Positions 1 through 8,700 of a DNA stretch of 64,000 nucleotides are shown one piece after another. Below the pieces are notes generated by a model. It was not told where the DNA came from. It did not search any database and saw only the letters and a program-made list of their open reading frames with translations. Location of the stretch: positions 1,100,734-1,164,733 of the forward strand of contig JAJGOT010000272.1 in NCBI GenBank assembly GCA_022457155.1. The letters run 5' to 3'. This DNA is from Cladopsammia gracilis (lineage: Eukaryota; Cnidaria; Anthozoa; Scleractinia; Dendrophylliidae). Position 1 is the first letter of the stretch; every line of letters starts with the position of its first letter. The position numbers were made by a program, and so were the translations under genes.

Positions 1-1138
1 GCTTCACCGCGTCCTCACCTCTGTATAAGTATGGGCCTTTTGTTTTGCCATCAGAGCGAACAGCCATCATACAGAACCCGCATGGTGTATGTACTGATGT
101 TTTGGTTGTGCTGCTTTCTTTTGGGTCTGGCTTGCACGTGTCGATTTTTGTAACGAGACTTTCGAAGTCAGCGTAGATAACGTAAGGCACTTTCATCTGG
201 TTCTGGTAGTTCTCGAAACGCAGGATGTTTTTGCCATCTTTGGGCATTTCAGTTCGAACCGGCCTGCCTTTGATACCTCTGCAGTCAGACAGATGTTTGT
301 CGAGAACATCTTGCGATGAAAACCCTTGAAGGCATCTTTCGCAGAAATGAATCTTTCGGCCTGCCTCATAGTTGCTATGAAGAAGCCTACTTAGGCTTTT
401 TATGTAGCAGTAGTGTGTGTTATTTTCATTGGTTATCAGCATTAGGTTGATTCGCCTTATATCAGGATCTTGTACTTCACTGATTCTAAGGACTGTTGTG
501 TTACCGTTATGCCAGCCAAAGACGTTTATTGCGAGGTTATTGAGTTTTTCTACTTCAGAGATTTGATGCAAGGGTGTAGGGAAAGAGATGTTAGTGAAGT
601 TTAAGCCATCCTCTGTCGGATACTTGGTTGGCCTGTCTGAATGCTTCGTATCTCGAGTGGGGAAGAGCGCAGCTCGCAAAGCCCATCGAAAGCATTGATT
701 ATCTGTGTTTTTGATGTTTATTATGGCCTGTTTTGCTTTGAGCTTTGGAGGAAGATGGATATGATAGCCGCCTCTTATGGCTTGATATCTTGAGAAATCA
801 AGAAAGACGTACTCAACTCTTTCGATAACCCAGCCTGAACCCATGTTTACCCATCTGGCTACTTCTTCCTTGCTTGAGTTGATAACAGCCTGCAGTTGTC
901 CATTGACTGCTGCTTGATAAAAGTGTGTTATTATAAGAGGGCTTACTTGACTAAAATAGTGGGTCATTCTTTGTGTCCCATCAGCTCCTTCCTTTGAAAA
1001 GTGAACTAAAAATGTAAAATTCACTTTGATGGGGCCAAGGTCTGTAATCTCTCTAACTATGGTTCGAACTATAGCAGGTTTGTTCTCTTGATAAAATAAA
1101 TCTAGATCATGAATTGGGTAATCAGCAGGAACAGTCAT
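1..1138 (-). CDS. Family-B DNA polymerase, Polinton/Maverick type, N-terminal part (cut by window edge)
   Basis: An uninterrupted minus-strand frame starts at an ATG at 1138 and stays open for about 379 codons to the left edge, where it is cut. The N-terminal third carries NIKNTDNQCFRWAL, followed by a Cys-rich segment (FCERCLQGFSSQDVLDKHL, C2H2-like). Then comes VPYVIYADFESL, which fits the exonuclease I motif (D-x-E) of protein-primed family-B polymerases. This combination is characteristic of polymerases in Polinton/Maverick elements and related endogenous virus-like elements of invertebrates. The palm domain and the other exonuclease motifs would lie left of the window, so activity cannot be judged. 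No stop or frameshift is seen, so the copy may be young. The rest of such an element (capsid proteins, integrase, packaging ATPase) is not in this window. An adintovirus-like element is an equally good label. Confidence 0.8.
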   Translation of the reverse strand, partial: MTVPADYPIHDLDLFYQENKPAIVRTIVREITDLGPIKVNFTFLVHFSKEGADGTQRMTHYFSQVSPLIITHFYQAAVNGQLQAVINSSKEEVARWVNMGSGWVIERVEYVFLDFSRYQAIRGGYHIHLPPKLKAKQAIINIKNTDNQCFRWALRAALFPTRDTKHSDRPTKYPTEDGLNFTNISFPTPLHQISEVEKLNNLAINVFGWHNGNTTVLRISEVQDPDIRRINLMLITNENNTHYCYIKSLSRLLHSNYEAGRKIHFCERCLQGFSSQDVLDKHLSDCRGIKGRPVRTEMPKDGKNILRFENYQNQMKVPYVIYADFESLVTKIDTCKPDPKESSTTKTSVHTPCGFCMMAVRSDGKTKGPYLYRGEDAVK

Positions 1139-1254
1139 TTTATAAGCTGTGAAGCCAACCACGCCAACCCTGTTGTTTCTTAATGAACTGAAGTGGTGCA
1201 TCCATGGGGGTGTATATACAAAGGGATTTACATTTCTTCAATTGGGCAGCACCG

Positions 1255-1464
1255 AGTAGTGTAGAAGAGGGTGCATCCCGCCCCGGCTCCAAAGGCCCGC
1301 GAAAACGCTTATTTTGACAACTCCCGAACGCCCATGTTAGCAGCCCCCAGGGCGAATTGCAATGAGCCCTGGGGGCTGCTAACATGGGCGTTCGGGAAGT
1401 TGTCAAAATAAGCGTTTTCGCGGGCCTTTGGAGCCGGGGCGGGATCACCCTCTTCTACACTACT
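1255..1464. repeat. 210-bp near-perfect inverted repeat (hairpin) beside the polymerase
   Basis: Two arms of about 98 bases (1255-1353 and 1366-1464) are reverse complements with one single-base indel and one mismatch-like difference. They are separated by a 12-base loop (1354-1365). Both outer ends read AGTAGTGTAGAAG inward. To the right begins DNA homologous to the gene D intron (60.64 kb onward); to the left lies the polymerase-bearing element. It may be the terminal structure of the Polinton-like element, whose termini are known to begin with AG, or an independent fold-back element. No clear target duplication is seen. Confidence 0.8.
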
Positions 1465-1731
1465 AACTGAGCTCGTTAGTATGAGTCAAATCAATGCTCA
1501 CTGGAATCGCTTAATGCATCTAAACAAAGAATTAATATTTTGGATCGACCGTGATTACATGGAAATCCAACGAAAATTCTGGACTCCCGTACGCCGAATA
1601 GCAAATTGAAGTCCAGGTGCGGGTGCGAATAAAATAAGCTTTTGTCTTTAATTTCTCAAATGAGTTTTCTTTCGGGCTATTTATTTATTTTATTGTGAGA
1701 CCATTTAGACAACAATAATCGTTTAAAAAAC

Positions 1732-1734
<3 letters not shown>

Positions 1735-1782
<48 letters not shown>
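1735..1782. repeat. (AT)n microsatellite, left of the Penelope element
   Basis: A pure AT run abuts the left end of the Penelope-like element. The paralogous intron has a single AT run at 60892-60919 between the same flanking sequences, so this is the left half of the insertion site. Confidence 0.9.
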
Positions 1783-1785
<3 letters not shown>

Positions 1786-1952
1786 TATGGAGGAAAGAAA
1801 CAAATAAACTACGCTTTGATCCCGACAAGCATGTTTCGTGGTTGCCCACTCATCAGGGGATTCAATAAGAATATTCTTTACCATCGCTTCTTATATACAA
1901 AATAATTTACATAATAACAATAACAAATCTATGCGGCGCGAAGTTTAACAGT

Positions 1953-4082
1953 TCAGCTGTTGCGTAGAAGGGCTTTGTTTCTATGGCGGCAAGAAGACTC
2001 GAGTTCATTACGTTTGTTAAGTGTAGAAAGTTTCGGTCGGCAAATGATTAGAAATTTTTCCTTTAGGCAGAGGTTGCATCTTTTGCTTGAGCTGTTGTAC
2101 GATGAATGCGAAGACAGGTTGCGCCATGAAATATAGTGTTCGATGTTGTTGTCTTTAAGAGTCCAGATGTACTTGGTTAGTTCAGCTGAGTTTCTGTGTT
2201 TAGAGTGGCGGAATGATGCGGTGTGGTTTCGGTATCTTGTTTTGAAGTCGTTTTCCGTGAGTCCGATGTATGTTTCTGTTGTGTTGTTGTCGTTGCGCGT
2301 GACTGTAGCTTGGTAGATGACTGATGATTGTAGGCAGTTTCCGTCGAGTGGGCATGTGTTCTTTTGTCGGCAGTTGCATGTCTTCTTGTCTTGAGTGGTA
2401 TTAGAGTTAGCTGTGGCGGCGTCGTTGGCTTGCGTGGATGACTTTAGAATCTGCTTATTATGGTTATCAACTATCTGTTTGGCGTTATTCATGCAGCTGT
2501 AACTTATTTTTATGGTGTTGCGGTTGAAGATTTTTCGGAGCTTGTGATCTTTAGGGAAGTGCTTGTCTATTAGGGCGAGGAACTTGTATCCCATGTTGGT
2601 GCTGGTGTTTTTGCTAAATGGAGGGTTATACCAGATGATGTTGTTGCGTTGTCTGTTTTTCCGTCCGTTTGTTGTTGGAGGTTCATACTGTAGCGTATAT
2701 TGGTAGCCGCTTTCGTCGAGTGCTTTCTGGTATGGAGGGACGGCTTGGTCAAAGGATGCTTTGTCGGAAGATAGGGATGAAAGGCGTTTGTTGATGCCGG
2801 CGGGAATGTTCTTTGCAGTGATGGGCGGGTGATTGCTCTCGCGGTGGACGTATTGAAGTTTAGTGTTCGGTTTAGTGAAGGGCTGGTAGGTGCTTTGGTT
2901 GAGATTAAATGTGACGTCTAGGAAGTTAATGATTTGTTTGTTAGCTTCTATGGTGATGCGTAGTCCGTTATTATTAAAGATGCGGCATATTTCTTTCTTG
3001 GTGTTCTCTGTGTCTCTGGGTGAAGCGTTAGTAATGGCTAGTCCGTCGTCTCGGTAAAGTCCTACGTTAATATTCAGGTGCTGGAGTTGAGATAGGAGGA
3101 AGCTTCCCACGAGTTCGCATGTTTCGGCGCCGTCGAAGCTTCCCATGGTGACGTCGAATGTCGTGTTGCCTTTCTTTTGCCAGGGTTGGTTCTTGTGGAT
3201 TAGGATGGAGCTTTTAGCGTGGATTATGATGTTTCTTTCGTCGGCGGTGATGTTATCGTAGTTAGAGGCGAAGTCGAGTGCTTTGTTAAGGAGGTCTTGG
3301 CTGATGGAGGGGTAGAACTCTTCAATGTCGAAGCAGATGAAGCTGGAGCGTTGTTGGTTTTGAACAGATTTGAACCAGTTAATTACGGATGCGGTGTTTT
3401 TCCATTGGTTGAAGTTGCATGTTTTTGTGATGTTGCTGTTAATACGGTCGAGGATGTCTTTGCTGACTTTGCCTATCTCGGATTTCGTGGGGTTGATTAG
3501 TCTCCAGGTCGGTTTGTTTGCGAAGTTCGGCTTGTGGTCTTTAAGTGTTATGAATGCGTCTTTGTTAGCTGTAGCGTCCACTCTGTCGTCGATTCCTAGT
3601 TTTGTCGCGATGTCTTTGTTTTGTTTATGGATGGCTTGTGTGGTCTCAGGTTGCGCTTTCTTGTAAGACTTCGTGATGTTCTTTTCCAGTAGGTCGTTGT
3701 ACTTGGAGGGCTCTAGTTTGTAAAAGTTCGTAGTTTTGTCAGCGGCGATTAGTAGCTTGGGCTCAGTTTTGAAGGAGTCGGTGTCTTCTTTTAGCTTGTT
3801 AAGGAAGGGGTTGTTAACTTGCTTGAATTTTACGGACTGGATCATCTTTAGCATGTCGTCTTCGAAATCTTTAAGCTCTTCAATGGGAGGTGGGTTCTTC
3901 GTAGATTTGAAGCCGTAGGTTTCTTTTGAGCACGGTGTTGTGTCGGGGTTGAGAAAGAAGTGGGCTTTCCAGCGCATTCTACGGAGAAACTGTTCGGTCT
4001 TTTCGATGAGTCGTTGTAGGTAATCGTTGCGTGATGGTAGAGGAATATTCTTCGTCGAGTAGCTGAGGTTGAATTTTTCCAT
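1953..4082 (-). CDS. Penelope-type reverse transcriptase with GIY-YIG endonuclease
   Basis: This is a 709-aa open frame from an ATG at 4082. The N-terminal part (LSYSTKNIPLPSRNDYLQRL) is typical of the segment before the RT in Penelope-like elements. RT motifs follow: FICFDIEEFYPSIS (catalytic Asp of motif A), VGLYRDDGLAI (motif C with the DD pair) and INFLDVTFNL. A Cys cluster (CNCRQKNTCPLDGNC) precedes a GIY-YIG nuclease core (VIYQATV and YIGLTENDFKTRYRNH). RT and nuclease together are expected to perform target-primed reverse transcription. All key residues seen are present and the frame is intact. Family proteins are often slightly longer at the N terminus, so the true start may lie upstream. 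The C-terminal codons overlap the left direct repeat. Confidence 0.92.
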   Translation of the reverse strand: MEKFNLSYSTKNIPLPSRNDYLQRLIEKTEQFLRRMRWKAHFFLNPDTTPCSKETYGFKSTKNPPPIEELKDFEDDMLKMIQSVKFKQVNNPFLNKLKEDTDSFKTEPKLLIAADKTTNFYKLEPSKYNDLLEKNITKSYKKAQPETTQAIHKQNKDIATKLGIDDRVDATANKDAFITLKDHKPNFANKPTWRLINPTKSEIGKVSKDILDRINSNITKTCNFNQWKNTASVINWFKSVQNQQRSSFICFDIEEFYPSISQDLLNKALDFASNYDNITADERNIIIHAKSSILIHKNQPWQKKGNTTFDVTMGSFDGAETCELVGSFLLSQLQHLNINVGLYRDDGLAITNASPRDTENTKKEICRIFNNNGLRITIEANKQIINFLDVTFNLNQSTYQPFTKPNTKLQYVHRESNHPPITAKNIPAGINKRLSSLSSDKASFDQAVPPYQKALDESGYQYTLQYEPPTTNGRKNRQRNNIIWYNPPFSKNTSTNMGYKFLALIDKHFPKDHKLRKIFNRNTIKISYSCMNNAKQIVDNHNKQILKSSTQANDAATANSNTTQDKKTCNCRQKNTCPLDGNCLQSSVIYQATVTRNDNNTTETYIGLTENDFKTRYRNHTASFRHSKHRNSAELTKYIWTLKDNNIEHYISWRNLSSHSSYNSSSKRCNLCLKEKFLIICRPKLSTLNKRNELESSCRHRNKALLRNS

Positions 4083-4190
4083 TGCGAATTATCTTACAGT
4101 GCTCGACAAGCCTAAACTTGGAGCGGGTATAAAGTGTAGAACTGGATATTCGTAAAACAGTGCTCAATACATTAATGTAGAGCGAAGTAT

Positions 4191-4463
4191 ATGTTTATGG
4201 AGGAAAGAAACAAATAAACTACGCTTTCATCCCGACAAGCCTGTTTCGTGGTTGCCCACTCATCAGGGGATTCAATAAGAATATTCTTTACCATCGCTTC
4301 TTATATACAAAATAATTTACATAATAACAATAACAAATCTATGCGGCGCGAAGTTTAACAGTTCAGCTGTTGCGTAGAAGGGCTTTGTTTCTATGGCGGC
4401 AAGAAGACACGAGTTCATTACGTTTGTTAAGTGTAGAAAGTTTCGGTCGGCAAATGATTAGAA
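4191..4463 (-). repeat. Second copy of the Penelope direct repeat (pseudo-LTR)
   Basis: This repeats 1781-2053 almost exactly. Differences seen are GAT/CAT, AGCATG/AGCCTG and CTCGAG/CACGAG. It carries a duplicate of the last codons of the element protein, as expected if a 5'-truncated copy sits in tandem with a full one. It continues directly into the inverted segment 4464-4645. Confidence 0.88.
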
Positions 4464-4642
4464 CTAAGCAAGTACATCTGGACTCTCAAAGACAACAACA
4501 TCTGGACTCTCAAAGACAACAACATCGAACACTATATTTCATGGCGCATCCTGTCTTCGCATTCACCGTACAACAGCTCAAGCAAAAGATGCAACCTCTG
4601 CCTAAAGGAAAAATTTCTAATCATTTGCCGACCGAAACTTTC

Positions 4643-4645
<3 letters not shown>

Positions 4646-4695
<50 letters not shown>

Positions 4696-4702
4696 ATATA
4701 TT

Positions 4703-4757
<55 letters not shown>
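4646..4757. repeat. (TA)n microsatellite with TATG variants, right of the Penelope element
   Basis: This TA-rich run is the right half of the split insertion site. Flanking sequence TTTAAATTGACT continues as in the empty site at 60.92 kb. Runs of alternating Tyr/Ile codons through this tract are not genes. Confidence 0.9.
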
Positions 4758-4760
<3 letters not shown>

Positions 4761-5634
4761 AATTGACTCGAACTTGAGCTAGCACTCCGATCTATCAAAG
4801 AGATCGGTTATCAGTCACACCACACATTCTATGTGTGACGAGTGGCCAAACATCGATCTGATCTCAACTGATGCTTGCCAAGTGCTGTGGCGACAAACAC
4901 TGAGACGGGGAAGGGTCGATACCGGCCTCTAGATTAACTTTAATAAGGCACATCAATTTTCAACAGCAGAGCACCACGACTTGACACGATTAGCCCTCAA
5001 AGCTAAAAAGCAGACACGGACAGCTGTTTCGCCCTTATTGGTTCGTAGCTAAACCACAACAACAGTCAGTGACACTTCACCTTATTCCTATCCCATATGT
5101 GTTACTAGTCATTCCAGAAGAGAGCAGAAAGAGCGGAGATAGATTATCAGGAACACCACACATGGGAAATTTTAGTAGTTAAATTGTGGCTGTTGATCCT
5201 CATCAGAAATCAAAGATCTTATCTTGGTGTGCATGAAACACCTTTCACTTTAATAGGCGAGCTTTAATAGTTTTGCTCGCGCTCACATGATGGTTTTCCG
5301 ATATTTTATGACAATATTTTTTTACTTTTTGGCAAACCCAAAAATCAAACTTCACCGCATATTTCCTCGCGTTTCCTACGGTGTTAAAAAAATTAATCGA
5401 AGGAAACTTGGAAATATTAAATAGCTTTAAAAGTCACGAATTCTTGGATAATAATTGCTCGGCATTCTTTAGATGCTCTGTTGCCATGCAACCAATACTA
5501 CCAAAATAAAGCATAAATATGTGTTGGCAAATGTCGTGAGCTAAGAGTGTAGAACTCATGAACTCTTAATAGTTAGTGTAGCTGCTTTTGGTTAAGACCT
5601 TGGGAGCCACCTTAAAAGAAAAGAAAAATATTAC
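4758..5634 (-). other. Gene A intron segment homologous to the gene D intron
   Basis: Together with 1465-1734 this matches 60640-61450 and 62590-63004 at clear but imperfect identity, for example CAAGTGCTGTGGCGACAAAC and AGAGAGCAGAAAGAGCGGAG in both. It shows that the EGF-to-fibrinogen intron was duplicated with the exons. No coding content was recognised. Confidence 0.75.
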
Positions 5635-5757
5635 CAGTGCATGTCCTTCCATCCCCTGCGAATCCTGCTTTGCACGAACATGTGTAGGATCCTAAGGTAT
5701 TGATGCATGCAGCATTGACGTCACAGCTGTGTGTGTTGGTAGAACATTCGTCTGCAT
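5635..5757 (-). CDS. Gene A exon 14: calcium-binding EGF-like domain (last exon in window)
   Basis: 41 codons, phase 1-1. It starts [18 protein letters not shown] and ends [11 protein letters not shown], before GTAATA. Nearly identical exons occur in genes B (29368), C (47637) and D (63005). Phase 1 at the end demands a further exon, expected left of the window. Confidence 0.9.
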
Positions 5758-8700
5758 CTGACATGCAATGAGAATTCGTGTATCACAGATGCTGGCTAAT
5801 ATTCTTTCTGTAGCCGTTAAAGTCCTTCATTTAAGATTGCTCAACAAACAAAACAAAACAGAACAATTAACGAAAAGCTGAATAACCATAACCATGGCAT
5901 AAAGTGTCATTTTAATTTCTAAATCTACTGAGAATCACAGAAAATCGTTGCACGTATTTTATTATTAAGTGAGCCGTTGCCATACATGGCAATGTGCTCA
6001 CTTAACAAAATGTAAATGCTTTTCCTTGGTGACGTGGAAAAGTAATTTCATGCAATACGTCATACAGTTCTCTCTGATTTCACACAATGTATATTTATGT
6101 CACGCTAAGACATGTTTCTCTTTTAACGTTCAATGTTTTGAAAACAAAATTTGCTTTATTTGAACAAGTCCGCCATCCACTAAGTATGAAAAATGGGACC
6201 AAGCGGCTCACTTGTGAAGCCGTGACCGGCTACTTTTTATATATTCTTGTAGTGAAACGTTGCAGGTGGAGATTGATTGGCCACATGCATCTGCGCAAGA
6301 CCATTATCAGCCATTCCACAAGTGGCCATAGAGAAGATTCCAACGGTTTCTCTCGTTACGAAAAAAAAAATCGATAAATAAAGCACCGGAGAGTTTTCCT
6401 TGGTCCATCGCTCTTAGTATATTGTCAGTAAAGTATGCGACGGATAACTGAGTAGAGTGATTCCTACGAAAGCCAAATTGAAACTAGCTCAAGAGTTTGT
6501 TCTCTTCCAGGTAACTCTTTAGTTGTTGACTTACTGCTCTTTCTAGAATTTTCTATATGATGGGGAGTACCGAAATAGGTTGATAGTTGTTGGGATCATG
6601 ATTGTCCTTTGCGGCAGACTTATGAATTGGTGTAAGCTGAAGAGCTCTTCCAGTCGTTTGGGAAACATGCAGACTTCAAGGAGATATTAATTAGATATGT
6701 GATGGACTGAGAAGTTACAGAGGCACTGTCCTTTAGTAAGCGAGCAGGTATCATGTCTATCCCGGATGCTTTGTTTGAGTTAATTGAACATAACTGACGA
6801 TACCTAAACCGCTCTGTGAGAAAGTTGAGATCGAAAGTTTGATCGGTAAATGGAGTAAGTGCATCATTATGAGTGACAGACGACAAGGATGTATTATTCG
6901 TAGCCAGTTTGATTATGGTGGTAAAATAACGGTTTAGGGCATTTGCCACTTATTGATTCACCATCGACTTTAACTGACTGAAGTTGAGCATTGTCAGCGT
7001 TCTTATTAGGAAGTATCTTATTGATGGTTTTCCAAAAGCCCTTTTGTTGGTATTTTGTTAAGTGTTTTAACGATCTTTTGGCCTTCTACTTTTCCTTTCA
7101 TTAAAGCTGTGGGCCTGATAAATCGGTCTTTTTCCGTAGTGTTGGTAGCCATTCATAATTTACTTGGAATCATTTACACTTCCACTTCCACTTGACTTCT
7201 GAGGCGCATGCATTCCCAGCAACAAAAACTTGAAGTGTTTTCTACGACTGTGCTGTGAATAGATGATGTCAAAAGTAGCCGTTAAAGTCCTTCATTTAAG
7301 ATTGCTCAGCAAACAAAACAGAACAGAACAATTAACGAACGGCTTAATTACCAAAACCATGGCATAAAGTGTCATTTTAATTTCTACTTAGACTACAGAA
7401 ACGTCATCGGGAGCTAATGGTTCAATCAATATTTTTCCCGGCTTTCTTACCACTACAGATTTGTCCATCTCCTGTAAATCCAGCTTTACATACACAGGTG
7501 TATGATTCTAAGGTATTCTGACAAGTGGCATTGACGTCACACTTATACGAGTTAGTAGAACACTCGTCCAAGTCTGGTAAAAAAGGAAACTGTCTGTTAA
7601 AAGCGAAAAATGCTTACTGTAAAAAAAACTAGATAATTATTTTTTCAATAATAAATAATTGGGTCGTAGATCTACTGAGAATCACAGAAAATCGTTGCAC
7701 GTATTTTATTATTAAGTGAGCCGTTGCCATACATGGCAATTAAAATGTGCTCACTTAACAAAATGTAAATGCTTTTCCTGGGTGACGTGGCAACGTAATT
7801 TCATGCAATACGTCATCCAATTCTCTCTCATTTCACACATTGCATATTTATGTCACGCTTAGACATGTTTCTCTTTTAAAGTTCAATGTTTTCAAAAACA
7901 AAATTTGCTTTATTTGAACAAGTCCGCCATCCACTAAGTGTGAAAACTGGAATCAAGCGGCTCACTTGTGAAGCCGTAACCGGTTACCTGTTACATATTC
8001 TTGCAGTGAAACGTTGTAGGTGGAGATTGATTGGCCACATGCATCCGCGCAAGACCATTATCAGCCATTCCACAAGTGGCCATAGAGAAGATTCCAACGG
8101 TTTCTCTCGTTACGGCCTCAGTATAACTACGCAGACGGAGGAATGAACCTTATTTTACTGCCAACCATCAAACCTCTTCCCTCCCCCCCCCCCCCCTCCC
8201 CCCGCTCCCCGCTCCCCCTCTCCCACCCACCCCCAACCACGCCGCATCCAATAATATCTGAACATTGGAGAGAGGTTCAGGAAAGTGGGCAATAAATTGT
8301 TATTTTGAAAGCTGGTTGTTATAATTTTGTTAAGTGTTTTAACGGTGTTTTGGCCTTGTACTTTTCTTCCATTAAAGCTGTGGGCCTGGTAAATCTGTCT
8401 TATTCCGCAGTGTCGGTAGCCATTCATAATTTACATGGAATCATTTACACTTCAACTTCCACTTGACTTCTGACGCATGCATTCCCAGCAACAAAAAAGG
8501 AGGAGTGTTTTCTACGACTTTGCTGTGGATAGATAATGTCAACTAAAATGGCATATTCAATTGTCAAGTTCTGATAAAAATCATTTTCTTCAGTTCCTCT
8601 TAAGAGTAAGACATAATTTTAAAGTCGTAATAATTACATCAGCCAGAAGAAATCGCGAGTATACTGGATATGCTTATTACCTGTAAAACAAGTGAAGTTG

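Larger units (their letters stand above)
1781..4645 (-). mobile_element. Penelope-like retroelement with tandem and inverted termini
   Basis: The element lies in an AT microsatellite within what appears to be a gene A intron. A 273-base direct repeat (1781-2053 and 4191-4463, about three mismatches) flanks the coding region, as in the partly tandem pseudo-LTRs of Penelope-like elements. An inverted copy of 2029-2180 occupies 4464-4645 at the upstream end and includes a small internal duplication. Together these give the tandem-plus-inverted layout known for this group. The homologous intron of gene D (60.89-60.93 kb) lacks the element and shows the uninterrupted AT run. The repeats are nearly identical and the coding frame is open, so insertion was probably recent. 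Confidence 0.9.
5812..8550. repeat. Local tandem duplication inside gene A introns
   Basis: Unit 1 (5812 to about 7275) and unit 2 (7277 to about 8550) share a run starting AGCCGTTAAAGTCCTTCATT, a run starting TGAGCCGTTGCCATACATGG, and a run starting CATTCCCAGCAACAAAAA. Unit 2 holds an extra block at 7389-7670 with an EGF exon. Unit 1 joins directly across that point at 5921. Most of a LINE fragment is kept only in unit 1. Confidence 0.8.

Noticed and set aside
1140..1448. 102-codon minus-strand frame upstream of the polymerase
   Set aside because: It lies almost wholly in the 210-bp hairpin and shows no protein family features.
3219..3918. Plus-strand frames across the Penelope coding region
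   Set aside because: They are antisense shadows of the RT frame.
4370..4798. Frames with long Tyr-Ile runs
   Set aside because: They are the translated TA microsatellite plus the inverted Penelope end.
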